NCBI RefSeq assembly: GCF_900103195.1
Contig: NZ_FMWU01000042.1
Location: 1 to 35,541, forward strand
From: Methylobacterium sp. UNC378MF
GTDB taxonomy: Bacteria; Pseudomonadota; Alphaproteobacteria; Rhizobiales; Beijerinckiaceae
Reading direction: 5' to 3'
Length of the DNA stretch: 35,541 bases
Part shown: positions 15,310 through 23,405 of the stretch, piece by piece
How the letters are laid out: each line of letters starts with the position of its first letter
Numbering within the stretch: position 1 is the first letter of the stretch
Position numbers and translations under genes: made by a program
The notes under the pieces: generated by a model
Told to the model about the DNA's origin: nothing
The model's database searches: none
What the model saw: the letters and a program-made list of their open reading frames with translations, nothing else

Positions 15310-16041
15310 ATGACCGAATCCGAGTTCCTGGCAGGCTATGATCCGGCGGCCTACGAGCGGCCCGCCCTGGCGGTCGACCTCGTCCTGCTCGGGATCCGGG
15401 CGGGGCGGCTCGCGGCTCTCCTGCTGCGGCGGAGCCGGCAGCCGCAGGCCGGCCTCTGGGCGCTGCCGGGCGGGTTCGTGGGCATCGCCGAGACCCTCGA
15501 CGCCGCCGCGGAGCGCGTCCTGCGCGAGAAGGCCGGGATCGGGCGGGCGCGGCTCGAGCAGCTCTACACCTTCGGCGCCGTGGACCGGGATCCGCGGATG
15601 CGCATCGTCTCGGTCGCCTACCTGGGGCTGCTGCCGGAGGCGGCCTTCGCCGAGGCCCTGGCGGGCGGCGCCGGGCTCGCGGCGGCGACGCTGGTCGTGC
15701 CCTGGGCGGGCGAGGCCGGCGGCCCAGTCTCGGCCGGGACCGAGGACGGCGCCCCCCTCCCCCTCGCCTTCGACCACGCCGACATCCTCGCGCTGGCCGT
15801 GAAGCGGCTGCGCGGCAAGCTCGACTACACGGATGTCGGCTTCGCGCTGCTCCCGGAGCACTTCACCCTCCGGCAGCTCCAGGACGTGCACGCGGCGATC
15901 CGCGGCGCGCCCCTCAACAAATCCGCCTTCCGCCGCCGCATGCGCGACCGGGGCTGGATCGCGCCGACGGGCGCCCGCGAGGCCGGGACGGCGTTCCGCC
16001 CCGCCGAACTCTTCCGCTTCGACAGGTCGGGTCAGTTCTAA
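15310..16041 (+). CDS. NrtR-like Nudix-domain transcriptional regulator
   Basis: A 243-residue protein with a Nudix domain (about residues 20-150) and a C-terminal winged helix (about 165-240, including YTDVGFALLPEHFTLRQLQD and NKSAFRRRMRDRGWI). This is the NrtR architecture; NrtR senses ADP-ribose or related NAD metabolites and represses NAD-metabolism genes. The Nudix box at 55-77 keeps its first Gly and Glu61. However, the catalytic RE-U-xEE part reads RVLREKAG, so pyrophosphatase activity is probably lost, as in regulators of this family. It heads a cluster containing an NAD-kinase-like protein, consistent with NAD-linked control. ATG 15310 is preferred to GTG 15292, which lies inside the operator. 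Confidence 0.85.
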   Translation: MTESEFLAGYDPAAYERPALAVDLVLLGIRAGRLAALLLRRSRQPQAGLWALPGGFVGIAETLDAAAERVLREKAGIGRARLEQLYTFGAVDRDPRMRIVSVAYLGLLPEAAFAEALAGGAGLAAATLVVPWAGEAGGPVSAGTEDGAPLPLAFDHADILALAVKRLRGKLDYTDVGFALLPEHFTLRQLQDVHAAIRGAPLNKSAFRRRMRDRGWIAPTGAREAGTAFRPAELFRFDRSGQF

Positions 16042-16114
16042 ACCTTTGTTTTAGCGCGCTCTCTTGAGCCGAACCGGTGTCCACTTCGGCCGAGAGCGCT
16101 TCGAGGAGACCATC

Positions 16115-17101
16115 ATGGCCACGGTCCGCAACATCGGTGTGATCGCCCAGCTCCGGAGCGAGGCGAGCAGCCACATCATCCGCTTCCGCAACGGCCGGGT
16201 CCGGCAGAGCGGGCGGGGTCTGGTCTTCTGGTTCCGGCCCGAGACCGCCAGCATCAGCGAGGTGCCGGTCGACGACCGCGAGATGACCCTGTTCGTCCGC
16301 GGCCGCAGTCGGGACTTCCAGACCGTCGTGGTCCAGGGGACGATCGGCTGGCACGTCGTCGATCCGGAGCTGCTGGCGAGCCGGGTCGACTTCTCGATCG
16401 ACCTCCGCACCGGGCGCCTCCAGGGCGAGCCGATCGAGCGGATCGAGGCGCGCCTCGGCGGCATCGCCAGCCAGGCGGCGCTGCAATATCTCGGGGCAAG
16501 CCCGATCGGCGCCCTCCTCGACGCGGGTCCGGAGCCGCTGCGCGCTGTGCTGGAACGGGTGCTGTCCGACGCCCCGGCGCTGGCCGAGATCGGCGTCGCG
16601 GCGGTGTCGGTGCGGCTCACCAACCTCGCGCCGACCAGCGAGCTGGAGCGCGCCCTGCAGACGCCGACCTTCGAGGCCCTGCAGCAGAAGGCCGACGAGG
16701 CGACCTTCGCGCGGCGGGCTCTGGCGGTCGAGAAGGAGCGCGCCATCGCGGAGAACGAGCTCGCGACCAAGACCGAGCTGGCCCGGCGCGAGACCGTGCT
16801 GATCGCGCAAGAAGCCGAGAACGCCCGCGACCGCGCCGCCGGCGTCGCGGAGGCGCGGGGCCTGGAGGCGGCCGCCGAGGCCGAGCGGATCCGGCTCGTC
16901 GAGGGCGCACGGGCCGACGCGGAGCAGCGCCGTGCCGCCGTCTACCGGGACATGCCGCCGGCGGTCCTGCTCGGGCTGGCGGCCCGGGAACTCGCCGGCA
17001 AGCTGGAGACGATCGAGCACGTCAACGTCACGCCCGACCTGCTGGCGGCAATCCTCGGCGAGTTCCGGGGCGCGCTTCCCGCGCGGCTCGCGCCGCGCTG
17101 A
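16115..17101 (+). CDS. SPFH (band 7)-domain protein without membrane anchor
   Basis: A 328-residue SPFH/stomatin-like protein. The SPFH domain runs from about residue 1 to 180 (VDDREMTLFVRGRSRDFQTV, then VQGTIGWHVVDPELLASRVD). A long charged coiled coil follows at about 190-270 (EALQQKADEATFARRALAVE and onward, rich in Ala/Glu/Arg). A hydrophobic C-terminal helix region (PPAVLLGLAARELAGKLETI) comes last. No N-terminal transmembrane hairpin is seen, which is unusual for stomatin-like proteins and suggests a soluble oligomeric scaffold. GAGGAG lies six bases before the ATG. The next gene's ribosome binding site overlaps this stop codon (TGAGGAGG), so the NAD-kinase-like partner is co-translated. 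The function of this pairing is unknown. Confidence 0.85.
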   Translation: MATVRNIGVIAQLRSEASSHIIRFRNGRVRQSGRGLVFWFRPETASISEVPVDDREMTLFVRGRSRDFQTVVVQGTIGWHVVDPELLASRVDFSIDLRTGRLQGEPIERIEARLGGIASQAALQYLGASPIGALLDAGPEPLRAVLERVLSDAPALAEIGVAAVSVRLTNLAPTSELERALQTPTFEALQQKADEATFARRALAVEKERAIAENELATKTELARRETVLIAQEAENARDRAAGVAEARGLEAAAEAERIRLVEGARADAEQRRAAVYRDMPPAVLLGLAARELAGKLETIEHVNVTPDLLAAILGEFRGALPARLAPR

Positions 17102-17112
17102 GGAGGCCTGCC

Positions 17113-18006
17113 ATGCCGGCCGTCACCCCCCGCGTGGTCTTCGTGATCCGCGACACGGATTACGAGCTGCTCATCGCCCGGCACGCGACCCGCGGCCAGG
17201 TCCGGTTCTTCCTGGAGAGCCGGGGCCAGACGCTCGCCGAGGTCGAGGCGCGCCACGCGCAGTTCCAGGCCGCGCTCGCCGAGGCCCGGGCCTCCGTGCC
17301 CCTGGACTGGCGGCAGGCCCTGGTGCGGCGCCCCGACCTCGACCGCTTCCTCTTCGCCCCCGAGGACGTGGTCGTGGCCGTGGGGCAGGACGGGCTCGTG
17401 GCCAACGTCGCCAAGTACCTCGACGGGCAGCCGGTGGTCGGCGTCAACCCGGCGCCCGACCTCTACGACGGCGTGCTGGCCCGGGCTCGGGTCGAGGCCC
17501 TGCGCGCGCTCCTGCCCGCCAGCGCGGCCGGCGCCGCGCCCCTCCAGCGGCGTACCATGGTGCAGGCGACCTTCGACGGCGGCGAGCGGCTGCTCGCCCT
17601 GAACGAGATCTTCGTCGGCCACCGCAGCCACCAATCGGCGCGCTACCGCATCGACGACGGGGCGCGGGCGGAGGACCACTCGTCGAGCGGGCTGATCGTG
17701 GCCTCGGGCACCGGCCTGACCGGCTGGGCGCGCTCGATCAGCGAGGCGACGCACCTCACCGTGGAGGTGGGCATCGAGGAGGCGGCCTTCGGCTACTGGG
17801 TGCGCGAGCCGTTCCCGAGCGTCGCCACCGGCACCGACCTGCGCGGCGGCAAGTTCGCCGGGTCGCCGCTCACGGTGGTGTCGCGGATGAACGAGGGCGG
17901 CGTGGTGTTCTCCGACGGGATCGAGCAGGATTTCGTCGCCTTCGACTGGGGTCGGCGGGTCAGCCTCGCGCCGGCCGACCGCACCTTCAACCTCGTGGCC
18001 GCGTAG
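17113..18006 (+). CDS. Divergent NAD-kinase-like protein
   Basis: A 297-residue protein whose motifs line up with NAD kinase. The usual GGDG appears as GQDG (residues 91-94, after DVVVAV). The NE pair is N164-E165 in ALNEIFVGH. The TPTGSTAY-like loop is SGTGLTGW (198-205), and C-terminal strands include VFSDGIEQDFVAF. The catalytic-type Asp93 is kept but the second Gly is replaced by Gln. The first 60 residues (RDTDYELLIARHATRGQVRF and a helical part) differ from classical NAD kinases. It may phosphorylate NAD or a relative, or only bind it. It follows the SPFH gene by 11 bases, with AGGAGG overlapping that stop, and an NrtR-like regulator heads the cluster, which strengthens an NAD link. A housekeeping nadK is presumably elsewhere. 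Confidence 0.75.
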   Translation: MPAVTPRVVFVIRDTDYELLIARHATRGQVRFFLESRGQTLAEVEARHAQFQAALAEARASVPLDWRQALVRRPDLDRFLFAPEDVVVAVGQDGLVANVAKYLDGQPVVGVNPAPDLYDGVLARARVEALRALLPASAAGAAPLQRRTMVQATFDGGERLLALNEIFVGHRSHQSARYRIDDGARAEDHSSSGLIVASGTGLTGWARSISEATHLTVEVGIEEAAFGYWVREPFPSVATGTDLRGGKFAGSPLTVVSRMNEGGVVFSDGIEQDFVAFDWGRRVSLAPADRTFNLVAA

Positions 18007-18028
18007 CGCGGCCCCGACCGGGAGCCCG

Positions 18029-18574
18029 ATGATCGCCATCCGGACCGACCGCCTGATCCTGCGGCGCTTCAGGCCGGACGACGCCACCGACCTGTTCGCC
18101 TACCTCCGCCGGCCGCGGGCGCGCTGCTTCCTGAGCGGCCGCCTCGACACGCCGGCGGACGCGGAGGCGGAGGCCTTGCGGCGCAGCCGCGACGACGAGC
18201 ATGTGGCCGTGTGTTTGGCCGCGTCCGACCGGCTGATCGGCGACCTGTTCTGCCTGCCCGAACCGCCCGACACGTTCTCGGTCGGCTGGAACTTCAACGC
18301 CGCGTACGGCGGCGCGGGCTTCGCCCTTGAGGCCGCGACCGCTCTGTTCGGATACCTGTTCTCCGAGTGGCAGGCGCGGCGGCTCTACGCCTATGTCGAG
18401 GAGGACAACGCCGCCTCGCGCCGCCTGTGCGAGACGCTGACGATGCGCCGCGAGGGCCTGTTTCGCGAGTTCGTCACCTTCGCGGACGACGATCAGGGCA
18501 ACCCGATCTTCGAGAACACGATGCAGTACGCCATCCTGCGCCGGGAATGGGCGGAGCGCTCCGCGCGCGGCTGA
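18029..18574 (+). CDS. GNAT-family N-acetyltransferase (RimJ/RimL-like)
   Basis: A 181-residue acetyl-CoA-dependent acetyltransferase of the Acetyltransf_3 type. The N-terminus TDRLILRRFRPDDATDLFAY is characteristic. The acetyl-CoA-binding part is the Gly-rich NAAYGGAGFALEAATAL, and the C-terminal helix has VEEDNAASRRLCETLTMRREG. Substrates in this class range from ribosomal protein N-termini to small amines; none can be named here. It lies 22 bases after the NAD-kinase-like gene with GGGAG just upstream of ATG 18029, so it is probably the last gene of that cluster. Whether it is functionally linked to the SPFH/NAD pair is unknown. Confidence 0.85.
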   Translation: MIAIRTDRLILRRFRPDDATDLFAYLRRPRARCFLSGRLDTPADAEAEALRRSRDDEHVAVCLAASDRLIGDLFCLPEPPDTFSVGWNFNAAYGGAGFALEAATALFGYLFSEWQARRLYAYVEEDNAASRRLCETLTMRREGLFREFVTFADDDQGNPIFENTMQYAILRREWAERSARG

Positions 18575-19035
18575 GGCCGGTCCGGCACTGTCCAAAGACC
18601 CCGGCTGAATACGCCGGCGGCATTCAGCTGCTTTCGCGGGCGTCGGACCGGTCGAATCGCGGCGCGAAGACGGTGTCCGTCATCACGAGCGCAGCGAAGT
18701 GGCCCAGGGCCGCGCGACGTCCGGCGGCCTGGCGCTGCTGGATTGCTTCGCTCCGCTCGCAAGGACGGCGGTGCAGTTCTTCGCCAGCGCCGACGGGCAA
18801 GGCGCGCCGCCGATCCGGTCGGTCCCTGCATCTGGCACGCTTCTTGGTTCGTATTCGCCAGCGCAGCGTCGCCCCGGCGGCGGCTAGAGGTTGGCGTGCC
18901 GTCGATGTGGTGAGGTGCCGGGCGACCGGATCTCCGCGACTGCCTTGAGCCTGTCCCGAGCTCCGATCCCTCCGTTTCAGCACCGGCACGCGCCGTCCGG
19001 CGGATCGTGCGATCCGCCCTCTGAGGAGAGTCGAT
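18575..19035. other. Intergenic region before the ABC importer
   Basis: About 460 bases without a gene. It holds the dispersed palindromic repeat at 18677-18768 and a weak sigma-54-like element at 18833-18847 (TGGCACG, then TTGG in place of TTGC). Minus-strand frames crossing it contain the string CERSEAIQ, the well-known translation artefact of such repeats, and are not genes. The importer's ribosome binding site lies at its right end. Confidence 0.6.
18677..18768. repeat. Dispersed palindromic repeat (CERSEAIQ type)
   Basis: Two 30-base arms pair imperfectly (about 22 of 30 positions). The left arm includes CACGAGCGCAGCGAAG and the right arm includes CTTCGCTCCGCTCGC; a central stretch of about 32 bases separates them. 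The right arm read in reverse encodes CERSEAIQ. Repeats of this type are scattered in intergenic regions of many alphaproteobacteria. Confidence 0.75.
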
Positions 19036-20088
19036 ATGTGCGACCGTCACGGCGATTATCGCGTCCCGGATTTCACGCGGTTCAAGCCCAGCCGCAGGCG
19101 CTTCCTTGGCGGGACCGCCGCCGCGCTGACCCTGGCGGTGGGTCCGGGCCTGACGAGCCCGGCCGCGGCGGCCACCGGCATCCGGGCGACCCACGGCACC
19201 GGCTTCTGCAATCTGAACTTCTTCCTGGCCGAGGCGATGCAGCTCGCCAAGGATGACGGGCTCACCATCGACTTCGTCAACACGCCGACCTTCTCGGACC
19301 AGGTCACCTTCCTCGGCATGGGCCAGGTCGACGCCGGCGTGATGCCCTACACCAGCTTCATGGCCCTCTACGACGCGGGCGCCCCGGTGAAGATCGTGGC
19401 CGGCGGCGGCATCGAGGGCTGCGTGCTGGTCGCCCAGCCCGGCCTCGACAGCCCGGAGAAGCTCAAGGGCAAGACGCTCGGCACCTTCCAGCTCGATACG
19501 CTCGAGGTGCTGCCCTACGATTGGCTGAAGAAGAACGGCGTCGCCTTCAAGGACATTACCGTCCGCTACATGGGCTCGACCCCTGAGGCCGTGGAGGCGT
19601 TCCGGGCCGGGGCGCTGGACATCATCTCGACGATCGAGCCCTACGGCACGGCGCTGCTCACCGACGTGAAGGGCGCGGTCAAACTCTCCGACGGCACCGA
19701 CATCTACGGCAAGGGCTACACCGACTGCGTGCTGGCGGTCCGCAACGAGCTGATCGCCAAGAACCCGGCCGCCGTGAAGGCCCTGATCAAGGGCATGATG
19801 AAGGCCCAGGCCATGGCGGAGGGCGACCCCCAGGCCGCCCTGAACAAGCTCGTCGGCTCCTACTACAAGACCTCGATGAGCAACGCCCAGCTCGCCATGG
19901 GCCGGCAGCCCTCGGTGGTGGACGCCCGCAACCAGACGCAGTTCATCCTCGACCGGACCGATTCCGTCGCCGAGATGGGCTACATCAAGAAGAAGCCCGG
20001 CCGTGACGCGATCGACTGGACCCTGCTGGAGCAGGTCATCGCCGAGAACCCGGATCTCTATGGCAAGCTCAAGCTGAAGTCGGCCTGA
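19036..20088 (+). CDS. ABC importer substrate-binding protein (NMT1/SsuA-like, Tat-exported)
   Basis: A 350-residue periplasmic binding protein. The N-terminus has a twin-arginine signal (SRRRFLGG at 19-26, then a hydrophobic stretch and an Ala-rich cleavage region). The mature part is the NMT1/THI5-like fold (FVNTPTFSDQVTFLGMGQVD, PYTSFMALYDAGAPVKIVAG, VRYMGSTPEAVEAFRAGALD). Relatives bind sulfonates, nitrate, or pyrimidine/thiamine precursors. GAGGAG precedes the ATG. It is the first of four co-directional genes with permease, ATPase and an amidohydrolase, so its ligand is probably the amidohydrolase substrate. Tat export suggests folding, or metal or cofactor loading, before secretion. The ligand itself is unknown. 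Confidence 0.88.
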   Translation: MCDRHGDYRVPDFTRFKPSRRRFLGGTAAALTLAVGPGLTSPAAAATGIRATHGTGFCNLNFFLAEAMQLAKDDGLTIDFVNTPTFSDQVTFLGMGQVDAGVMPYTSFMALYDAGAPVKIVAGGGIEGCVLVAQPGLDSPEKLKGKTLGTFQLDTLEVLPYDWLKKNGVAFKDITVRYMGSTPEAVEAFRAGALDIISTIEPYGTALLTDVKGAVKLSDGTDIYGKGYTDCVLAVRNELIAKNPAAVKALIKGMMKAQAMAEGDPQAALNKLVGSYYKTSMSNAQLAMGRQPSVVDARNQTQFILDRTDSVAEMGYIKKKPGRDAIDWTLLEQVIAENPDLYGKLKLKSA

Positions 20089-20092
20089 GCGG

Positions 20093-21019
20093 ATGGCCGT
20101 CGACCTCGCCCGCGCCGCCGTCCCACATATCCGGCCGCGCCTCCCGTTCGGTCCGCGCCTCGCGCTGCCCGACGGGCTCGTCCCGCTCCTGCAGCGGACC
20201 GGCTGGATGCTGGTCTCGGTCGGCTGCTTCGCCGGCCTGTGGGAGCTGCTCTGGGCGCTCGGCCTCGCCGACGCCAAGCTCCTGCCGCCGCCGCACATCT
20301 TCCTCGGCAACCTCGCCGAGCAGGCGCGCTTCTTCAACACCGCCCAGCGCTGGCAGATCGGCACCGGGATGAATACCGGCCCGAGCCCCGCCATGGCGGT
20401 GCTGATCACCGTGCTCGCCTCCACCGGCCGGGTTCTGGCGGGACTCGCCCTGGCCGCGACCCTGTCGATCCTCGTCGGCGTCGCGATCCGCTACGTCGTG
20501 CTGTTCGAGCGGCTGACGCTTCCGACCATCACGCTGCTCGCCCCGGTCTCGCCGATCGCGTGGCTGCCGGTGGCGATCTTCATGTTCGGGATCGGCAACG
20601 CCCCGGCGATCTTCATGGTGTTCATTGCCCTGTTCTTCACGATGGTCCTCTCGACCATCCACCAGATCGACGGGGTCAACCGGAACTACATCAACGTCGC
20701 CCGGACCATGGGGGCGACGAAGCGCCAGATCTACGCGCGGGTGATCGTGCCGGCGATCCTGCCGGGGCTGCTCGCGGTGCTGCGTCTCAACCTGTTCGGC
20801 GCCTGGATGGTGGTGCTGGTCGCCGAGGCGACCGGCGTCGGATACGGGCTCGGGCAGGTGATCATGCTGGCGCGCAACACCTTCAACCCGTCGCTCGTCT
20901 TCTTCACCATCACGCTGATCGGCCTGCTCGGCTTCGCCTTCGACCTGCTGTTCCGGCTGGTCCAGCGGCGGCTCTTGTACTGGCTGCCGCGCGACGCGGG
21001 GTCCTCCCTTGGCCTCTGA
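20093..21019 (+). CDS. ABC importer permease (SsuC/TauC-like)
   Basis: A 308-residue inner-membrane permease of the BPD-type family used by nitrate/sulfonate/thiamine-precursor importers. Several hydrophobic helices are visible. The ATPase-contacting EAA-like loop reads NVARTMGATKRQIYARVIVPAILPG. It starts four bases after the binding-protein stop, and its own end overlaps the ATPase gene by 11 bases, so the three are one transcript. A cytoplasmic N-terminal extension of about 30 residues precedes the first membrane helix. Confidence 0.9.
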   Translation: MAVDLARAAVPHIRPRLPFGPRLALPDGLVPLLQRTGWMLVSVGCFAGLWELLWALGLADAKLLPPPHIFLGNLAEQARFFNTAQRWQIGTGMNTGPSPAMAVLITVLASTGRVLAGLALAATLSILVGVAIRYVVLFERLTLPTITLLAPVSPIAWLPVAIFMFGIGNAPAIFMVFIALFFTMVLSTIHQIDGVNRNYINVARTMGATKRQIYARVIVPAILPGLLAVLRLNLFGAWMVVLVAEATGVGYGLGQVIMLARNTFNPSLVFFTITLIGLLGFAFDLLFRLVQRRLLYWLPRDAGSSLGL

Positions 21020-21815
21020 GCCCGCATCCCAGGACGCCGTCTCGTGCCGCGGCGTCGCTAAGGTCTGGGCGGCCGGCACCGCCCGCGCCCACGAGGCGCT
21101 GCGCGACATCGACCTCACCGTGCGCCCCGGCGAGTTCGTGGTGTTCCTCGGCCCCTCGGGCTGCGGGAAGAGCACGCTGCTCTACCTGATCGCCGGGCTC
21201 GAACCCGCCTCCGGGGGCGAACTCCTGGCCTTCGGCGAACCAGTCACCGGCCCCTCGCCGGAGCGCAGCCTGATCTTCCAGGAGACCTCGCTGCTGCCCT
21301 GGCTCAGCGTCTGGCAGAATGTCAGCTTCGGCCTGTCGCTGAAGGGCGTGCCGGAGGCCGAGCGCCGGAGCATCGCGCGGGCCGCGCTCCAGCGTGTCGG
21401 CCTCGCCGAGGCCTTCGACAAGCGGCCGGACGAGCTGTCCGGCGGCATGCGCCAGCGGGTGGCGGTGGCCCGGGCGCTGGCCATGCGCCCGAAGGTCCTG
21501 CTGATGGACGAGCCCTTCGCGGCGCTCGACGTCCAGACCCGCCAGAAGATGCAGGACTTCCTGCTCGACGTCTGGCGCGACAGCGGCGCCTCGGTGCTGT
21601 TCGTGACCCACCACATCGACGAGGCGGTGGCGCTCGCCGACCGGGTGGTGGTGTTCACCGCCCGCCCCGGGCGGATCAAGACGATCGTCCGCAACGACCT
21701 CGCCCGCCCGCGCGACCCGTTCTCGCCCGAGGCCGAGGCGCTGCGGCGGCACCTCACCGAGCTTCTGCGCGACGAGGTCGACCGGGCCTTCGCCGAGCAG
21801 GAAGCGCTCGTCTGA
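21009..21815 (+). CDS. ABC importer ATP-binding protein (SsuB/TauB-like)
   Basis: A 268-residue ATPase with Walker A GPSGCGKST (48-56), Q-loop Gln91, signature LSGGM (143-147), Walker B VLLMDEPF with Asp167-Glu168, and switch His201. All catalytic elements are intact. The likely start is TTG at 21009 inside the permease end. No in-frame ATG or GTG lies before the nucleotide-binding core, so translation is probably coupled to the permease. It energises uptake through the adjacent permease. Confidence 0.9.
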   Translation: MASEPASQDAVSCRGVAKVWAAGTARAHEALRDIDLTVRPGEFVVFLGPSGCGKSTLLYLIAGLEPASGGELLAFGEPVTGPSPERSLIFQETSLLPWLSVWQNVSFGLSLKGVPEAERRSIARAALQRVGLAEAFDKRPDELSGGMRQRVAVARALAMRPKVLLMDEPFAALDVQTRQKMQDFLLDVWRDSGASVLFVTHHIDEAVALADRVVVFTARPGRIKTIVRNDLARPRDPFSPEAEALRRHLTELLRDEVDRAFAEQEALV

Positions 21816-21842
21816 ACCCCCTTCCCCAACACGGACACGACC

Positions 21843-23384
21843 ATGACCACATCGCTGATCCGCAGCCGGCGGATGATCACCCGTACCCTCGACCACGATC
21901 GCTGGGAGGAGATCGCCGACGGCGCGGTCCTCCAGAAGGACGGCGTGATCGAGGCGGTCGGCACCTACGCGGACCTGCACGCCCGCTACCCCGACGCCCC
22001 CGTGATCGGCTCGGGCCGCGAGATCCTGCTGCCGGGCTTCGTCAACGGCCACCACCATGTCGGCCTGACGCCGGTGCAGCTCGGCTCCCCCGACATGCCG
22101 CTCGAGCTGTGGTTCGTCACCCGCATGGTGGCGCGCAACCTGAACCTCTACCTCGACACCCTGTACTCGGCCTTCGAGATGGTCGGCTCAGGGATCACCA
22201 CGGTCCAGCACATCCACGGCTGGATGCCCGGCAGCCTGGAGGAGGTCGAGGCGCGCTCCAACGAGGTGCTGCGCGCCTATCGCGACATCGGCATGCGGGT
22301 CTCGTACTGCTTCGCGGTCCGCGACCAGAACCGCCTCGTCTACCAGGCCGATAGGGACTTCGTGGCGAGCCTGCCGGCGCCGCTGCAGGACCCGATGAAG
22401 CGCTGGTTCGAGCGCTTCCAGATGTCCCTGGAGGACAATTTTTCGCTCTTCCGCAGCCTGCATGCCGACCAGGAGGGCGCGTCGCGGGCCAAGATCCAGC
22501 TCGCGCCCGCAAACCTCCACTGGTGCTCCGACGCGGCCCTCGAAGGGCTGGCCGGCCTATCCGAATCCTACGACGTGCCGATGCACATGCACCTCGTCGA
22601 GACCGCCTACCAGAAGGCCTACGCGGAGAGGCGCGGCGGCGGCACCGCCCTGGAATACCTCGACCGGTTCGGCATGCTCGGGCCCCGCCTGACCCTCGGC
22701 CACGGCGTCTGGCTGAACGAGTCCGACATCGAGCGGGTCGCCGCGACCGGCACCTGCATCTGCCACAATTGCTCGTCGAACTTCCGGCTGCGCTCCGGCG
22801 TGGCGGCGCTCAACCGCTTCGAGGCCAAGGGGATCAACACGGCGATCGGCCTCGACGAGGCCGGCATCAACGACGACCGCGACATGCTGCAGGAGATGCG
22901 CCTCGTGCTGCGCGCCCACCGGGTGCCCGGCATGGACGAGGCCGACGTGCCGAGCATGGCGCAGGTGCTGCGGATGGCGACCGTCGGCGGCGCCCGCACC
23001 ACCCCCTACGGCGACAGCCTCGGCACGATCGAAGTCGGCAAGGGCGCCGACCTCGTCCTGATCGACTGGGACCAGATCGCCTACCCGTATCTCGACCCGG
23101 AGACGCCGCTCCTCGACGCGGTGATCCAGCGGGCCAAGACCGGGGGCGTCACCGCGGTGCTGTGCGAGGGTGAGGTGCTCTACGCGGACGGGCGCTTCAC
23201 CCGGGTCGACCGCGACGCCGCCCTGAAGGCGCTCCACGACGACCTGTCGCGGGCGCTCTCGGACGACGAGGTCGAGCGGCGCCAGCTCTCGAAGGCGCTG
23301 CTCCCCCACGCGCGGCGCTTCTACGCCGATTACATCGACCCGTCGCGGCACGAGCCGTTCTACCGCCCGAGCTCGCGCGTCTGA
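21843..23384 (+). CDS. Amidohydrolase (TrzN/AtzB/guanine-deaminase-like)
   Basis: A 513-residue metal-dependent hydrolase of the amidohydrolase superfamily. Probable metal ligands are His70 and His72 in NGHHH, His250 (or 248) in MHMHLVET, His287 in GHGVWL and Asp338 in GLDEAG; Glu253 is in the position of the proton shuttle. This single-metal pattern is typical of enzymes that deaminate or dechlorinate heterocycles such as guanine, cytosine or s-triazines, or 5'-deoxyadenosine derivatives. It follows the ATPase gene by 27 bases and is the last gene of the importer operon. It therefore probably acts on the imported compound to release ammonia or a ring fragment. No single substrate can be assigned. 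The ribosome binding site before ATG 21843 is weak. Confidence 0.87.
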   Translation: MTTSLIRSRRMITRTLDHDRWEEIADGAVLQKDGVIEAVGTYADLHARYPDAPVIGSGREILLPGFVNGHHHVGLTPVQLGSPDMPLELWFVTRMVARNLNLYLDTLYSAFEMVGSGITTVQHIHGWMPGSLEEVEARSNEVLRAYRDIGMRVSYCFAVRDQNRLVYQADRDFVASLPAPLQDPMKRWFERFQMSLEDNFSLFRSLHADQEGASRAKIQLAPANLHWCSDAALEGLAGLSESYDVPMHMHLVETAYQKAYAERRGGGTALEYLDRFGMLGPRLTLGHGVWLNESDIERVAATGTCICHNCSSNFRLRSGVAALNRFEAKGINTAIGLDEAGINDDRDMLQEMRLVLRAHRVPGMDEADVPSMAQVLRMATVGGARTTPYGDSLGTIEVGKGADLVLIDWDQIAYPYLDPETPLLDAVIQRAKTGGVTAVLCEGEVLYADGRFTRVDRDAALKALHDDLSRALSDDEVERRQLSKALLPHARRFYADYIDPSRHEPFYRPSSRV

Positions 23385-23405
23385 GGCGCAGGCCCGGGCC
23401 GCGCT

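Noticed and set aside
18493..20424. 643-codon minus-strand open frame containing CERSEAIQ
   Set aside because: Runs antisense through the binding-protein gene and across a dispersed repeat; CERSEAIQ is a known artefact of that repeat.
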